Origin: Amorphophallus konjac
Lineage: Eukaryota > Streptophyta > Magnoliopsida > Alismatales > Araceae
DNA: 64,000 nucleotides
Direction: 5' to 3'
NCBI GenBank assembly: GCA_022559845.1
Contig: CM040118.1
Span: 448,010,053 to 448,074,052, forward strand
This document shows, piece after piece, positions 42,571 through 52,978 of the stretch (positions within the stretch are counted from its first letter, which is position 1; each line of letters opens with the position of its first letter). Made by a program: the position numbers and the translations under genes. The notes beneath the pieces are model-generated. The model did no database searches and was not told the origin of the DNA. It saw only the letters and a list, made by a program, of their open reading frames with translations.

Positions 42571-42927
42571 TTACTGTGGGTTTCCAGAACCCCCGGCTGT
42601 GGTTTTTCATGATATTTCATGCTTATTTTTGTTGATTGATCATATTATTGTGGTTGGCCTGTTTACCCTGTTGCATTCATATTTGCATTTGGTTTGGGAG
42701 CCCCCTCCTCTTCATTAGGATCCACACACCCCCTTGGTGAAGGAACGACCCTCCATTGAGCATTCCGTCTCTTTGGATTGGAAATTCCTAAACCAAGCCT
42801 CCGTAAGTCCCCGCACCCGTGGATTCCCTCACGGACGCCGGGCAGGTTGTACCTTTTTGGAGTCCCGATATAGTTGGCCTAATACGTGGTGAGTGAGAGT
42901 TCCTAGTTGGCATTGAAGTGAATCATA

Positions 42928-45732
42928 TTGAAACTAGGACTCTCCTTGTGTGAATCTTTCCAAACTTTATTAAAATTCATTAATTCACCAAGGATTAAAC
43001 AAATCAAAATCACGGTAACCATTCCAACTTGTGTGCTTATTTGCATAATTATTGAGAATTTTGATTATATAATGGCTTACCATGATAGAAACATGTTCAA
43101 TTCGATTCATGAGGATGCACAGCCTAGCACTTCATATCCTCAATTTCAACATGTTAATCAGCATTCTCACCATTCTTTCAAGGGACCACGCCCTTATTCT
43201 CATGGTCATGCCCGACCCATGGGTAATGTCCATCTTCATGGTCTCCCTCCTCAATTTCGAGCCACTATTCCTACAGGACCGTCTCATCCTAATGACGGGA
43301 AAGTCTCTCAAATCTTGCATGCATTAGATCATCTTACCCCTCAACAGATCCAAGCCCTTAAGGCTGCCGTTGAGGGTACATCTCATGCATCTCTCCCTCC
43401 TTCCAATTCTATTCGGGTGGCCCATCACCCATCTCCCTCCAATTCTACACGGGTGGCCCATCACCCACCTCCTCCTTCCAATCATATTCGGGTAGCCCAT
43501 TACCCATCTCCCCCTATTCATTCTACTCGGGTGGTCCGACACCCACCTCCTTCTATTCCTCCTCCAACACGGCCCCGAGGCCCTTTTGCTCCTTGCAATC
43601 CGGCCCGTCCGGGTTCTTTTACGGGTCATCCTGTCAACTCCCCTCCACGGCCTTTTTATGCGGCCCCTCCTCCTTCAAGGCCCTGCCAACCTCCTGTTGT
43701 TCATGTTACACCCCTCCAGCAAACTCTGCTTGATAAGATTACTTGGATGGAGGAACAAATAAAGAGGGTCACGGCTCCTCCTACTCCAGTCAATCCTCTC
43801 CATGCCGCTTTAGACGAAATTACAAAGATGGAGAATGAATGGAAAGACAGGATGGATGATTATGACTTCGGCATTCCAAGCGAGGAAGAGCCGACAATTG
43901 AAGAATCTGAGGCAGCGTACGATGATGATGAAGCTCCGCAGGCACCCCTTTCGAGTTTCCTTAATTTCCCGCTCCCTCCACTTTCATTCGATGAACCTCC
44001 TGCTCAGGATGAAACCATCCCCGATCCAATCCCTATTTATGAGACTAATTGGTGTTACGATGATGGGTCGATACTTCAATCACCCACACCGGCACATTGT
44101 AAGTCTCCTCCTATCCTTGACACCGCATACATTACACCTCCTCCTATTACACCATTAACTCCCGCAACACTGGCCTCCCCCAAGCCTTCCACCATTAAAC
44201 CTCCACCCGTTAAGCCATCTACCTCCACACCATTAGCCTCCGTCGAACCCATCATTAAACCTTCCCTAATCAGCCTCCCATTAGCCTCCACCTCGGCCTC
44301 CACTTACCCAATTTCACCACCATTACCCTCCATTATGCCTTTAACCCCAAAACCCATACCTCCACCACATAGCCTTTCGCCTTTACCTATGGTTAATTCT
44401 GAGCAGGATCCACCACTTTTTGCACCCGAGCCAATCCCGACCGCTTGCAAGCAAAGGGAGAAACTCGATGTGTTTGAACCTCCGCCTCCACTTACGCCAA
44501 CACCTTCCATTATAACTCCACCATCCACGGAGCCTTCCGCCTCCGCCTCACCTCCCTTTGTTACTCGGAAGGGGCGTGCTTCTGCAGCTACTTGTGCCGA
44601 AGATAAGCAAGAGCCGGGCAAGAAGACTTTGGCCACGACTGTGCCATTCAAGATTCAAGAATTCATTTGCCGGATGCCAATCCGGGTTATTGTGCCAAGC
44701 ATGATTGAAGAGGCCAAGTCACCGTCATGCCAAGCACTGATGCTGTGTAAGGGCCGGGCAGGGCACCCTCTGTTCCAACTTCCAAATCTTGAACCCCCGG
44801 GCAACATGATGCTTCTGAGTTCAACTTTACAACTCCCTCACACCATTACTTTGCACTCTCCAAGGGAGTTGACATTCACCATTGAAGTCTCGGCAGGGGC
44901 TATTTCTCATACACTTTCACTGCCGTGGAGGGGCAGTTATCTTAATGCTAAGGGGCCATCCCTTATTTGCTCCACTTTCTATTCATCCATCTCTATCACT
45001 TTTTCTTCATGGGCCATTCCCAGGGTTAGGAGGAGGATCTCATCCTCTCGCCCTTCACATTCTTCATATTCTTTGCATTCATTGCATTCATCGTATCCAT
45101 CCCATTGCATGCATTTGCACCTCCTGCTTCCCGGGTTTCCAAACCCGTATCTTCCCCGCCTTCCGGCACCTCCGGATATTCCGCACTTCCCATCTTATTC
45201 ATCTTCATCTTTTTATCCACTATCCCTGGGGCATCGCGTCCCTTTTCCTGCCATCTCCCTGGAACCTCCAGGAATTTTATCTCTCCTCTTTGGGCATCTC
45301 GCCCTTTCTGATTCTATTCCTCCGGAACCTCCGGACTTTCCCCTCGGGCATCGCGCCCCTTTTCATCTTCTTCCTCCGGAACCTCCGGACCTTCCATATT
45401 TCCTTCAATTCATCTTTTTGCTCCTCCGGGACTCCATATCTTTTATTCTCTTCTTTCTTTTCTGTCATCTTTTTCATCATCTTTTTCCCTATTTCTCCCT
45501 AGGGCATCGCGTCCCTTCTTTCGTTATCCCTCCGGAGCCTCCGGATGATTCCTCTTATCACGATGCTCCACCACCTCCGGACCCTCCGGATCCACCTCTT
45601 TCCATCTACCAATTTCTTCTTCTGATTCCTCCTAATTCTGGGTCTGACCCAACTTCTTCCACATCCACTGCCTTGGGCATCTGCCCTTTCTCCCACTGCT
45701 TTCGAGGCTTTAGTCCTCACTCCTCCTTCTAA
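42928..45732 (+). CDS. Proline-rich protein of element E, 934 aa, unknown function
   Basis: The longest frame of E; no recognised domain, Cys/His finger or catalytic motif. An alternative start at 43072 (MAYHDRNMFN) is more likely, because residues before it look like translated leader. Visible features, numbered from 42928: His/Pro-rich repeats (RVAHHPSP type, four copies, about 160-215), a short charged helix (ITWMEEQIKRV, about 272-282), an acidic stretch (about 315-330) and a long Pro/Ser/Thr region to about 550. The part after about residue 650 is read through repeated DNA words (GGGCATCGCG, CCTCCGGA) and may not be a real domain. It could be a gag-like or accessory product of a Tat-like element, but nothing proves that. 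Confidence 0.45.
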   Translation: MKLGLSLCESFQTLLKFINSPRIKQIKITVTIPTCVLICIIIENFDYIMAYHDRNMFNSIHEDAQPSTSYPQFQHVNQHSHHSFKGPRPYSHGHARPMGNVHLHGLPPQFRATIPTGPSHPNDGKVSQILHALDHLTPQQIQALKAAVEGTSHASLPPSNSIRVAHHPSPSNSTRVAHHPPPPSNHIRVAHYPSPPIHSTRVVRHPPPSIPPPTRPRGPFAPCNPARPGSFTGHPVNSPPRPFYAAPPPSRPCQPPVVHVTPLQQTLLDKITWMEEQIKRVTAPPTPVNPLHAALDEITKMENEWKDRMDDYDFGIPSEEEPTIEESEAAYDDDEAPQAPLSSFLNFPLPPLSFDEPPAQDETIPDPIPIYETNWCYDDGSILQSPTPAHCKSPPILDTAYITPPPITPLTPATLASPKPSTIKPPPVKPSTSTPLASVEPIIKPSLISLPLASTSASTYPISPPLPSIMPLTPKPIPPPHSLSPLPMVNSEQDPPLFAPEPIPTACKQREKLDVFEPPPPLTPTPSIITPPSTEPSASASPPFVTRKGRASAATCAEDKQEPGKKTLATTVPFKIQEFICRMPIRVIVPSMIEEAKSPSCQALMLCKGRAGHPLFQLPNLEPPGNMMLLSSTLQLPHTITLHSPRELTFTIEVSAGAISHTLSLPWRGSYLNAKGPSLICSTFYSSISITFSSWAIPRVRRRISSSRPSHSSYSLHSLHSSYPSHCMHLHLLLPGFPNPYLPRLPAPPDIPHFPSYSSSSFYPLSLGHRVPFPAISLEPPGILSLLFGHLALSDSIPPEPPDFPLGHRAPFHLLPPEPPDLPYFLQFIFLLLRDSISFILFFLFCHLFHHLFPYFSLGHRVPSFVIPPEPPDDSSYHDAPPPPDPPDPPLSIYQFLLLIPPNSGSDPTSSTSTALGICPFSHCFRGFSPHSSF

Positions 45733-48572
45733 TTCTCCTCTCCTTCTGTAGATTGTTCCATGTGATCAGGGTTTCCACACCTTAGCAAGGGAGTTCTAGC
45801 CCTCGCCTCTCTTCCTTTTTCTCCTTATTCGTCTGAGTCTGGTCTTGGCACCACTCCCTCTTGGTAAGCCACTTTCAAATCCTTTGCTTCCAATTCTTTT
45901 GACTGCCAAAGAGGACAAATCTCACGATGATCAAGATCGCTTCTCGCGGCAGCTGCTTCTACAAAGGTCGCAAGGTAACATATTGGCGTAAGTATGCATT
46001 TTTAATGATATCATTTTCTCATTACTTCACGCATGATTTTCAAAATCAAGTGCTTCTTAACAAGATTAAGAGTGGTGTTTTAAAACCTTTATCTTAAGCT
46101 TTTGTTTAATTTAATCTCCTCAAAAGAGTCTTTAGGCTTGCTTTTGCAGCACTTTGGTTGATAAAGAACCCGCGCTGGGAATTCAACGTTCTCTCCCCGC
46201 TTGTTAAGAGTAACCCCTCGGTTGGGCATTCCACACACTTCACGGCGTCCTTAGCCGGCTCCTTGATAAAACACTGTTCCTACCTTGGCCATGCCATGAA
46301 TTTCTGAAAGTCTTTTTCTCTTCTTTACTCGGCCGAATGCAGGTGCAAGAGGTTGACCGATGAGATGACCAACTTTGGTAATCCCCAATACGAGAGGAGT
46401 CTCAAACAGGGGCAGTCTTGACCCAAAATCAAAATCAATATGAGTTTTTCATATGAATTTCATGATATACATCTCGCCAAAAAAGGGCTATTATGAAAAT
46501 CAAATCAGAATTTTGATAATTGCAATTATGAATTATGGCATGACAAGAGTGGCAAAGTCCCCGCAGGGAAAACCCTGGTCGTATGCATGTCAAGGGTCTA
46601 AAAATCAAAGGCACAAAGCCCCGGCGCAACAGACTACCTCTTTGAGGGTTGACACCTTTGAAGGAATTTAAGTCCCGATATCTCCCATCTTGCATAAAGC
46701 TTATCTCCAAATTTTCTTCTCTTCTCCCTCCCAGACCGAATGTTTCTAGGGTATGGCCTTGGTAGGGGCACCGTTGATCAATGGCGGTCGGTTAAAGGAC
46801 GCCACTTTCCATGCACGCCCGGCTTTGGACAGATCTTAATAAAAAGGGAAGGAACGAGGACCCCTAGCCAGTGGTTTAAAACACCCTTTGATACTGCTTT
46901 AGCAATGTCTAACCAAAATCAAACAAAAATTTGCATATTGATCAAAACTCATAAAAAATTGAATACCTTTCTCAAAACTTCACAAAAATTTGCATATTGA
47001 TCAAAACTCATAAAAATTTGAATACCTTTCTCAAAACTTCACAAAAATTTGCATATTGATCAAAACTCATAAAAAAATTGAATATCTTTTACAAAACTTC
47101 ACAAAAATTTGCATATTGATCAAAACTCATAAAAATTTGAATATCTTTTTCAAAACTCATAAAAATTTGCATATTCCAAAACTCCATAAAAATTTGCATA
47201 TTTTCAAAATCCAAAAATTTGCATTGTATTTTCTGATGGTGTTTTGCAGGAACAGCTTTGTAGAGACCAAAAGCACGGGATGGGTCCTCTCTCTACTTAT
47301 TGCTATCAATTATTGATTCTTCCCAATATTCTCATGACATGCCACCCAGGGGCATCATCTCCCTATATCATTCTGATTATCATATCTCATGATTATTCAT
47401 CTCCAAATCTTTCAATCAACTCCTGCTCGTTTCATCTGATTACTCTGCCACTGGGCATTATCATTCTGATCATTCAACTCCAAATCTTGATTAGCCAAAT
47501 TGTCATCCTCATGACAAACAACAAATAATGATGCTTTGCTATGCCATGATTTGACTTATGCTATTCATGCCATATACATGTTATAATTGATGCTTTGATT
47601 CATGCTATGCCTTATTCATTGCTTGTTATATCTTGGCTGATAAATTTTTGAGCGCAGGAAGAGGCTCTTGGTCCCGCCGACTGGGCATCATCATCCAAGC
47701 CCCACGGTGCTTGCAGCTCATTTCTCAGTTCCCATGCTTATTGATATCACCATCTCCCTGTATGCATTCTACTATATGTTACATACGCTACTAGATTATA
47801 TCAAGGACCTTGTGGCTTTGGTAAATCTGGGATTTGAGTTCCCCTTCATCAAAAACAATGATGATTCCAGAGGAGTCTTAGTCACACGGATAGGCCGTTG
47901 AGCCGTCCAAGACTGGGGACGATGGTTCCCTCTTTGGAGTTGGTGCGCGGATAAACGGGCTTCGGCTTAGTATCAGCTCGCAGAATTGGTTTCTTGACCC
48001 AGTCTGGGCAGTTTAACAATATTATCCTTGATTATATTATATTTTCATTTGATTTTTTCCCTTTAAACCCAGCATGCATTCATGTAGGAATTTGAAACAA
48101 TTGTTGAAAAATCATTCTGATAAGCTGTTTTTGTGGGTCAAATTGATCTTGATCTTCAATGTGAGATATTCCATGCCGAATTGAGTCCTCAGTTCGTTTT
48201 GTCGCTGTTTTGGGTCATTTTCTCGAAAGCTCCTTGTTTGGATTTCTATCATCTTATTTTAATCCTTTTCTCTTTGATCCACCTTGGCTGCAGCACGTCC
48301 ACTGGCTGGTAACCGCTCCCCAATGGTGAAACCTTCAGGTTTGTGACCTGGGGTACTTCCACCGCGCTGGAAGTTGATCATTTATTTTATCTCCTTCGTG
48401 CACCGCGTGCACACTCCCCGTTTTATCCGAACATCGTTGGTTTCATTGAATTTCCCGGGATTGCTTCATCTCGTGCTTCTGATTTGATTCTCATCAAGTG
48501 ATGTTGATTGCGTGTCTCATCACACCTTGGCATCTACTTTTCAGTTTGCTACGCTCCCTTGCAAAGCAGACG
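45733..48572 (+). other. Non-coding internal region of element E
   Basis: No gene supported. It has an AT-rich tandem repeat (46918-47222), several short frames without known domains, and sequence rich in CTCCCC and TTGGGCAT words. A decayed gag or pol could be hidden here, but I see no motif. Confidence 0.5.
46918..47222 (+). repeat. Tandem repeat, unit about 59 bp, in element E
   Basis: About four units of CAAAAATTTGCATATTGATC plus AAAACTCATAAAAATTTGAAT and a CTTTTCAAAACTTCA tail, followed by shorter partial units. Within the unit, AAAAATTTG recurs, so it may itself derive from a shorter word. Confidence 0.85.
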
Positions 48573-48587
48573 CCAAGGCGGGGCAGC
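48573..48587 (+). other. Element E polypurine tract (candidate)
   Basis: CCAAGGCGGGGCAGC directly before TGTAGACACG. It is G-rich but interrupted by C, and is assigned by position. Confidence 0.6.
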
Positions 48588-50444
48588 TGTAGACACGCCA
48601 AAATTGACGTTACTATGAGTACATCTCATATTGCCTTGTAATGCCCCAATTTGACCCTCAAATTAGTTCTATTTGAGTGGTTTTTCTCACTTTTCTTAGA
48701 TTTCTTCTTTTTTTTCACCCTTTTCTTATTTTTTTTCTATTTTCCCCTATTTTTCTGGATTTTTCTGAATTTTTCTGGATTTTCTGGGCATTTTTCTCTA
48801 TTTTTCAGAAATAACGACTTGACTTGGGGCGTCTTTTAAATAACGACTTATACATGGGCGTTTCTTAAAAAATTAACGACTACATTGAAGGGCGTCCATT
48901 CTTTCAAATTTCTATTTTTTTGGATTTTTCTGGGAATTTTTCAGAATTTTTCAGGAATTAACGACTTTGCCTAAGGCGTTATTTTGAATAAAAAAATCAA
49001 AAGAAAATGAATTCACGACGTACGTGAGGGCGTGTTTTCAAATTGATTATTTTATTATTATTTTTTTAACCCCTTTGAGAGGTGATTTGGTGACCTTCCG
49101 GGTGTCAGAAAAATTCGCAAAAATAGTCGTTGGAATCAGGGCGACGAGATGTACCTTCACCTAAAAAATGGGAAAATAATATTGAGAAATGAAAAATGAC
49201 CCTATTTCGATTTTTTTAATTAACGTCCTTTGTTAAGGCGTTTTTTAATTAACGCCTTTGACTCAGACGTGTTTCAATTTCATTTCTAAAAATGATCCAG
49301 GAGTTAACGCCCTTGTGCAGGGCGTGTTTTTAAAAGACGCCATTCGGAAGGTCGTCAATTCTTGAATTGACGCCCTGAGCTAGGTCGTGTTTCACTTTTG
49401 TGCTCCGAACGAACGCAGCCTTTCCCAGAGAGACTCCTGCTTCGTTTGGGCTCTTGCCCAGTCTAATCCTCCCCTATTTTGGCTCTTGCCCGTTCCAATC
49501 CTTTCCCCAGTTGGGACTCTTGCCTTGCTTATCCTTTGATCAATCCTATAAGGGGTTGATCCCCTTATCTTTTTTTTTCTTCTTCGGTTCCGATATTTCT
49601 TATTCTCCGTTGACGTTCTTCTATTTTTTCTTCTTCTTCTTCTTCTGCCTCCCTCTTCTTCTTCTTCTTCTTCTTCTTCTTCTGCCTCCCTCTTCTTCTT
49701 CTTCTTATTCTTCTTCTTCTGCTTCTTCTCTTTTTCTTCTGTTGTTTTCTTTTCTTTTTACAGGAACCGAAGGTAGGGTGGCATTGGCTAAGGAGAGGCT
49801 TCTTCACGGTTCAAGTCTTCATCCCTTTTGAAGCCTTTCTCCCATCGAGCATTCAAGCCAAAAGAGCCACCAAACAAGATTTTTCTATCTTATCTCCCCC
49901 TTATTTGTATTTTTTTTCATTAGTTCATGCATGCATCATGTTTCATTATTATATTAATTTTTCTCAACTATCATTGAGATCTCCCCTTTAGTGCATCTCT
50001 TGCACTCTTTCCCCATTATATTTTTACATGCATTCATACCTCCCACACCCTCTTTGCATAGGGGTTTAAGGGCCAACACCCTTAAGGTGTGTATTTCATA
50101 TGTTATCATGCTCACCTTTCTATTATGAACTTGATACTACACACACATTATTTCTAATCCATATCTTTTGGTGTTGTTGTCTTTATTTTGCAAGGGTAAC
50201 CAAAGTTGAAAGATTCTCTTCATCGGCCGGCCGATTTTGAAGAGAAAAGGAGTACTCACATCCCCGCACTTTCAAGGTATTTTTCGCGATCCCTCCATGA
50301 TTTTTATTGTTATATTTTGAGGCCTCGTGTCTCTGGCGATCACAAACTCCTCTTGTGCACCTCGTGCATGTTTTATCTCCACTATTGTTTATTGTTTGCT
50401 TATTCTTAATATTTTTCTTAAGTGGATTTTAATTAAGATCTACA
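48588..50444 (+). repeat. Element E 3' LTR
   Basis: 1857 bp, the same length as the 5' LTR. Scattered single-base differences are visible (for example near 48778 and 48997). It includes the same inverted-repeat array (48811-49393) and CTT-rich stretch (49623-49736). Confidence 0.93.
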
Positions 50445-50449
50445 TATAT
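50445..50449. repeat. Target-site duplication of element E, right copy (TATAT)
   Basis: Follows GATCTACA; matches 40090-40094. Confidence 0.92.
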
Positions 50450-50644
50450 CAGTTATAAACATGAATGTTGGTTATCATTCAATGTGGTGACTCATTCCTG
50501 TTGTATGCATTTTCCACAGAGTATATCAGTTATAAACATGAATGTTGGTTATCATTCAATGTGGTGACTCATTCCTGTTGCTATCATTAAAACACCACAA
50601 TCATCAAAGCACAAGGGGCTCATCAAAGCACAAGGGGCACAACA
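50450..50644 (-). repeat. Element D 3' LTR, right segment
   Basis: Last 195 bp of the left LTR after element E, ending AAGGGGCACAACA as at 58783. It holds the second unit of a 77-bp tandem repeat (TATGCATTTTCCACAGAG...) also present in the right LTR. Confidence 0.9.
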
Positions 50645-50664
50645 ATCTCCCCCTTTTTGATGAT
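50645..50664 (-). other. Element D polypurine tract
   Basis: Element sense AAAAAGGGGGAGAT just before TGTTGTGCC of the LTR. A second tract with inverted flank (CTCCCCCTTTGACATAATC) lies at about 50701-50719. Confidence 0.87.
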
Positions 50665-51481
50665 GGCAACATAATGAGTCACACTGACTCGTCAAACTAT
50701 TCTCCCCCTTTGACATAATCAAAAAGAGAGGGAATGGTTTGAGAGACAAAATGCAGTACACAAAGACACAGAATAAAACAAGGTTCATGGATAAAACATC
50801 TCTCCCCCTATCAATATGCATGAATGACTACACTCCCCTTAAATGCAGATAAACCATAACTCCCCTTGAAGCACAAGAATGAGCTCTGGTTATCCAATAA
50901 ATCAATCTGAAATCAGCCATACCAAGGAATCTGAATTCTGGTGAAAAGACCGCAGAATCAGAACTTATTGAAGAACAAGATGGAAGATTCCAACAATGTG
51001 GAGAGTAAATTGATTGATGATAGAAGGGCAACAATAAGTCTGATACCAATCATCACAAGAGATCTTAATGAATAATCAGTCAGAATCATATCTGGCTATC
51101 TGGAAAATCTGATCATGAGGGAATTTAATGCGTGCATCACTTCAATAAGTCTTAAGAAGTGTAGACTCTTCTATCATAAAGGGTTATGAAGTGGCAACTT
51201 AACCAATCTGATTTAATTTTTATGTATACCAAATTTTTCAAATTAAACTCAATACTCATATCTGAATCCAAGTTTTAATAAAAATGAACCAAATATTCAG
51301 ATAACACTCAAAATCAATCATCTTTTATCTTACACATATGATCTCAATAGCACCTTTGAAAAGTACACAGATTAGTACTGAAGTTAAACACTTTTTCAAG
51401 AACATGAGTTGACAGATTTTTTCAAGATAATTTTATTTGAACCACATTTTATTTTTCCTGAGCAATTTAAGTTGATCAACA

Positions 51482-51639
51482 CCTTTTTACATGAGGCACA
51501 ACACGTCTCAGGTGAAGTGACCCAGTTACTCAGTGTGATAACTGTCATTGCCTCTCACTTTGAGACCAGAGTTAGCAATATAAGTGTCTTTTTGCATGAG
51601 GAGACACCTTGATTAGAGGCCAGACTCCCCAGTTACTCA
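51482..51639 (-). other. Paired hairpin motif in element D
   Basis: Copies at 51482-51531 and 51588-51639, about 106 bp apart. Element-sense stems: CAC-TT-CAC with GTG-TT-GTG around CTGAGAC, and GGAG with CTCC around CCTCTAATCAAGG. Both follow TGAGTAACTGGG and precede CATGYAAAAAG. Confidence 0.7.
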
Positions 51640-52621
51640 ACATAAATAAGCCATTGCTCTGTCAGATTTTGTTTTACTAAATTTTATCAGAGATAACTAT
51701 GGCACCTCATGACATGAATTACTTTATTTCATTGATAAAGAACTCAATTTCTCAGTGACCAAGTCATTGCTCCGAATTCACAATTTTTCATTTGGTCAAC
51801 ATTTTTCAAGTTAATGTTTAACACCAATACACACTCTATGCATCTTAACCAAAGTAGCCATGAATTCAAATTTTTAGATATCTGATGAGAGAGTCTAAGG
51901 TATACATGGCACATGTGGTTAAAGTTTATTAAACCTTATCATTCAGATATTTTTCAATTCATTTAACTACAAACCTGAGAATACATTAATCTTATATCAG
52001 TCTGATTCAGTGATAATTTTTAAACCTATATGATAGGAGTTTCTACCAATTTCTCAGACTAAATTGCATGACATGCAGCATAAGTTTCTCAGATCAGAAC
52101 AATGAATTCAGCAGCCAACAATCAATAGTTGAAATAGATCAGTCACACCAACTGAGAAGAATGTGAAAGGTGAGTATAAGCTGGTGCAAGAGTGAATCAG
52201 CGATAGAGAAAGCATCAGAAGAGATTTTATCATCAGACAGTAGCTGAGTCTGGAATACAGACAGATCAGCTATTTTAGAGATATCAGCAGAGAATTCAGT
52301 TGAATAGTGCATAGTCAATAGAATGAATCAGGTTACTTAAACAAAGGGAGTTCATGAGGTGAAGAAGATATGAAATGGGAATGCTCCCCCTGTCTAAGTG
52401 CAATGAATTTCTTTTTAGGTTTTTCAAAATTTTATAATATGCACTATTTCTACATATGCAGTATGCAACAATTCTAACAAGGAGAGCATGATGATCAATC
52501 AACAGCAAACAAGCTCCCCCTGACAAAATACATGATGTGCAATGAATCATTTCTTTTCGAATTTTATTTTCTTCAAATTTATGATATGCAATACACTGCT
52601 CTATATGAAAACTAAACCCAT

Positions 52622-52665
52622 GGTACTAGACGGAGGACTCGGTCTCAAGGACCATCTCACACATG
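52622..52665 (-). ncRNA. Cloverleaf-like motif, partial copy in element D
   Basis: Keeps GGTACTAGACGGAGGA and the hairpin GGTC, loop TCAAG, GACC (52641-52653), then CTCACACATGA. The second half, with the other hairpins and the closing strand, is missing. Confidence 0.5.
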
Positions 52666-52978
52666 ATATCAGGTTTTACATTCAGATATGATTCAAGCAA
52701 ATTAGTCAGAAGAGAGTTACCATAAACATGATAGTGCAATTCTTAATTCAGAAAACTTCAATTTCAACATCAACAAGTTTAACATGATATGCAATCATTT
52801 CAAACAACAATTTTCATATAATGAATTTAAAACAGACAAATCAGCATTTTCAGATTATGAGATTTAAACAAAGTTCAGAACTGACCTGAAAGGTAAGATC
52901 CTGGGGTTTCCATTTGAGTGCCTTGGTCTGTTAACCCCTGTTTATTCTTTGACCCGAGGCACACCTGTAACACTATGA

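Larger units (their letters stand above)
40095..50444 (+). mobile_element. Element E, non-autonomous Tat-like Gypsy element with LTRs
   Basis: 10.35 kb with two 1857-bp LTRs, TG...CA ends and a 5-bp duplication. TGTAGACACG at the start, the primer site resembling tRNA-Arg and a GGCGGGGC tract before the 3' LTR point to the Tat group. The internal 6.6 kb holds one long proline-rich frame, inverted-repeat words and a tandem repeat, but no protease, reverse transcriptase, RNase H or integrase. It is the innermost layer of the nest; few differences between its LTRs make it young. Confidence 0.88.
50665..52978 (-). other. Non-coding 3' region of element D
   Basis: No reading frame supported and no pol remnant. 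It contains repeated AGGGGGAG-type tracts in element sense (about 50701, 50803, 52383, 52513), a primer-site-like TTGGTATCAGAC at about 51035, two hairpin-motif copies (51482-51639) plus a weaker third (51700-51765, matching element A), and a partial cloverleaf motif (52622-52665). Confidence 0.7.
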
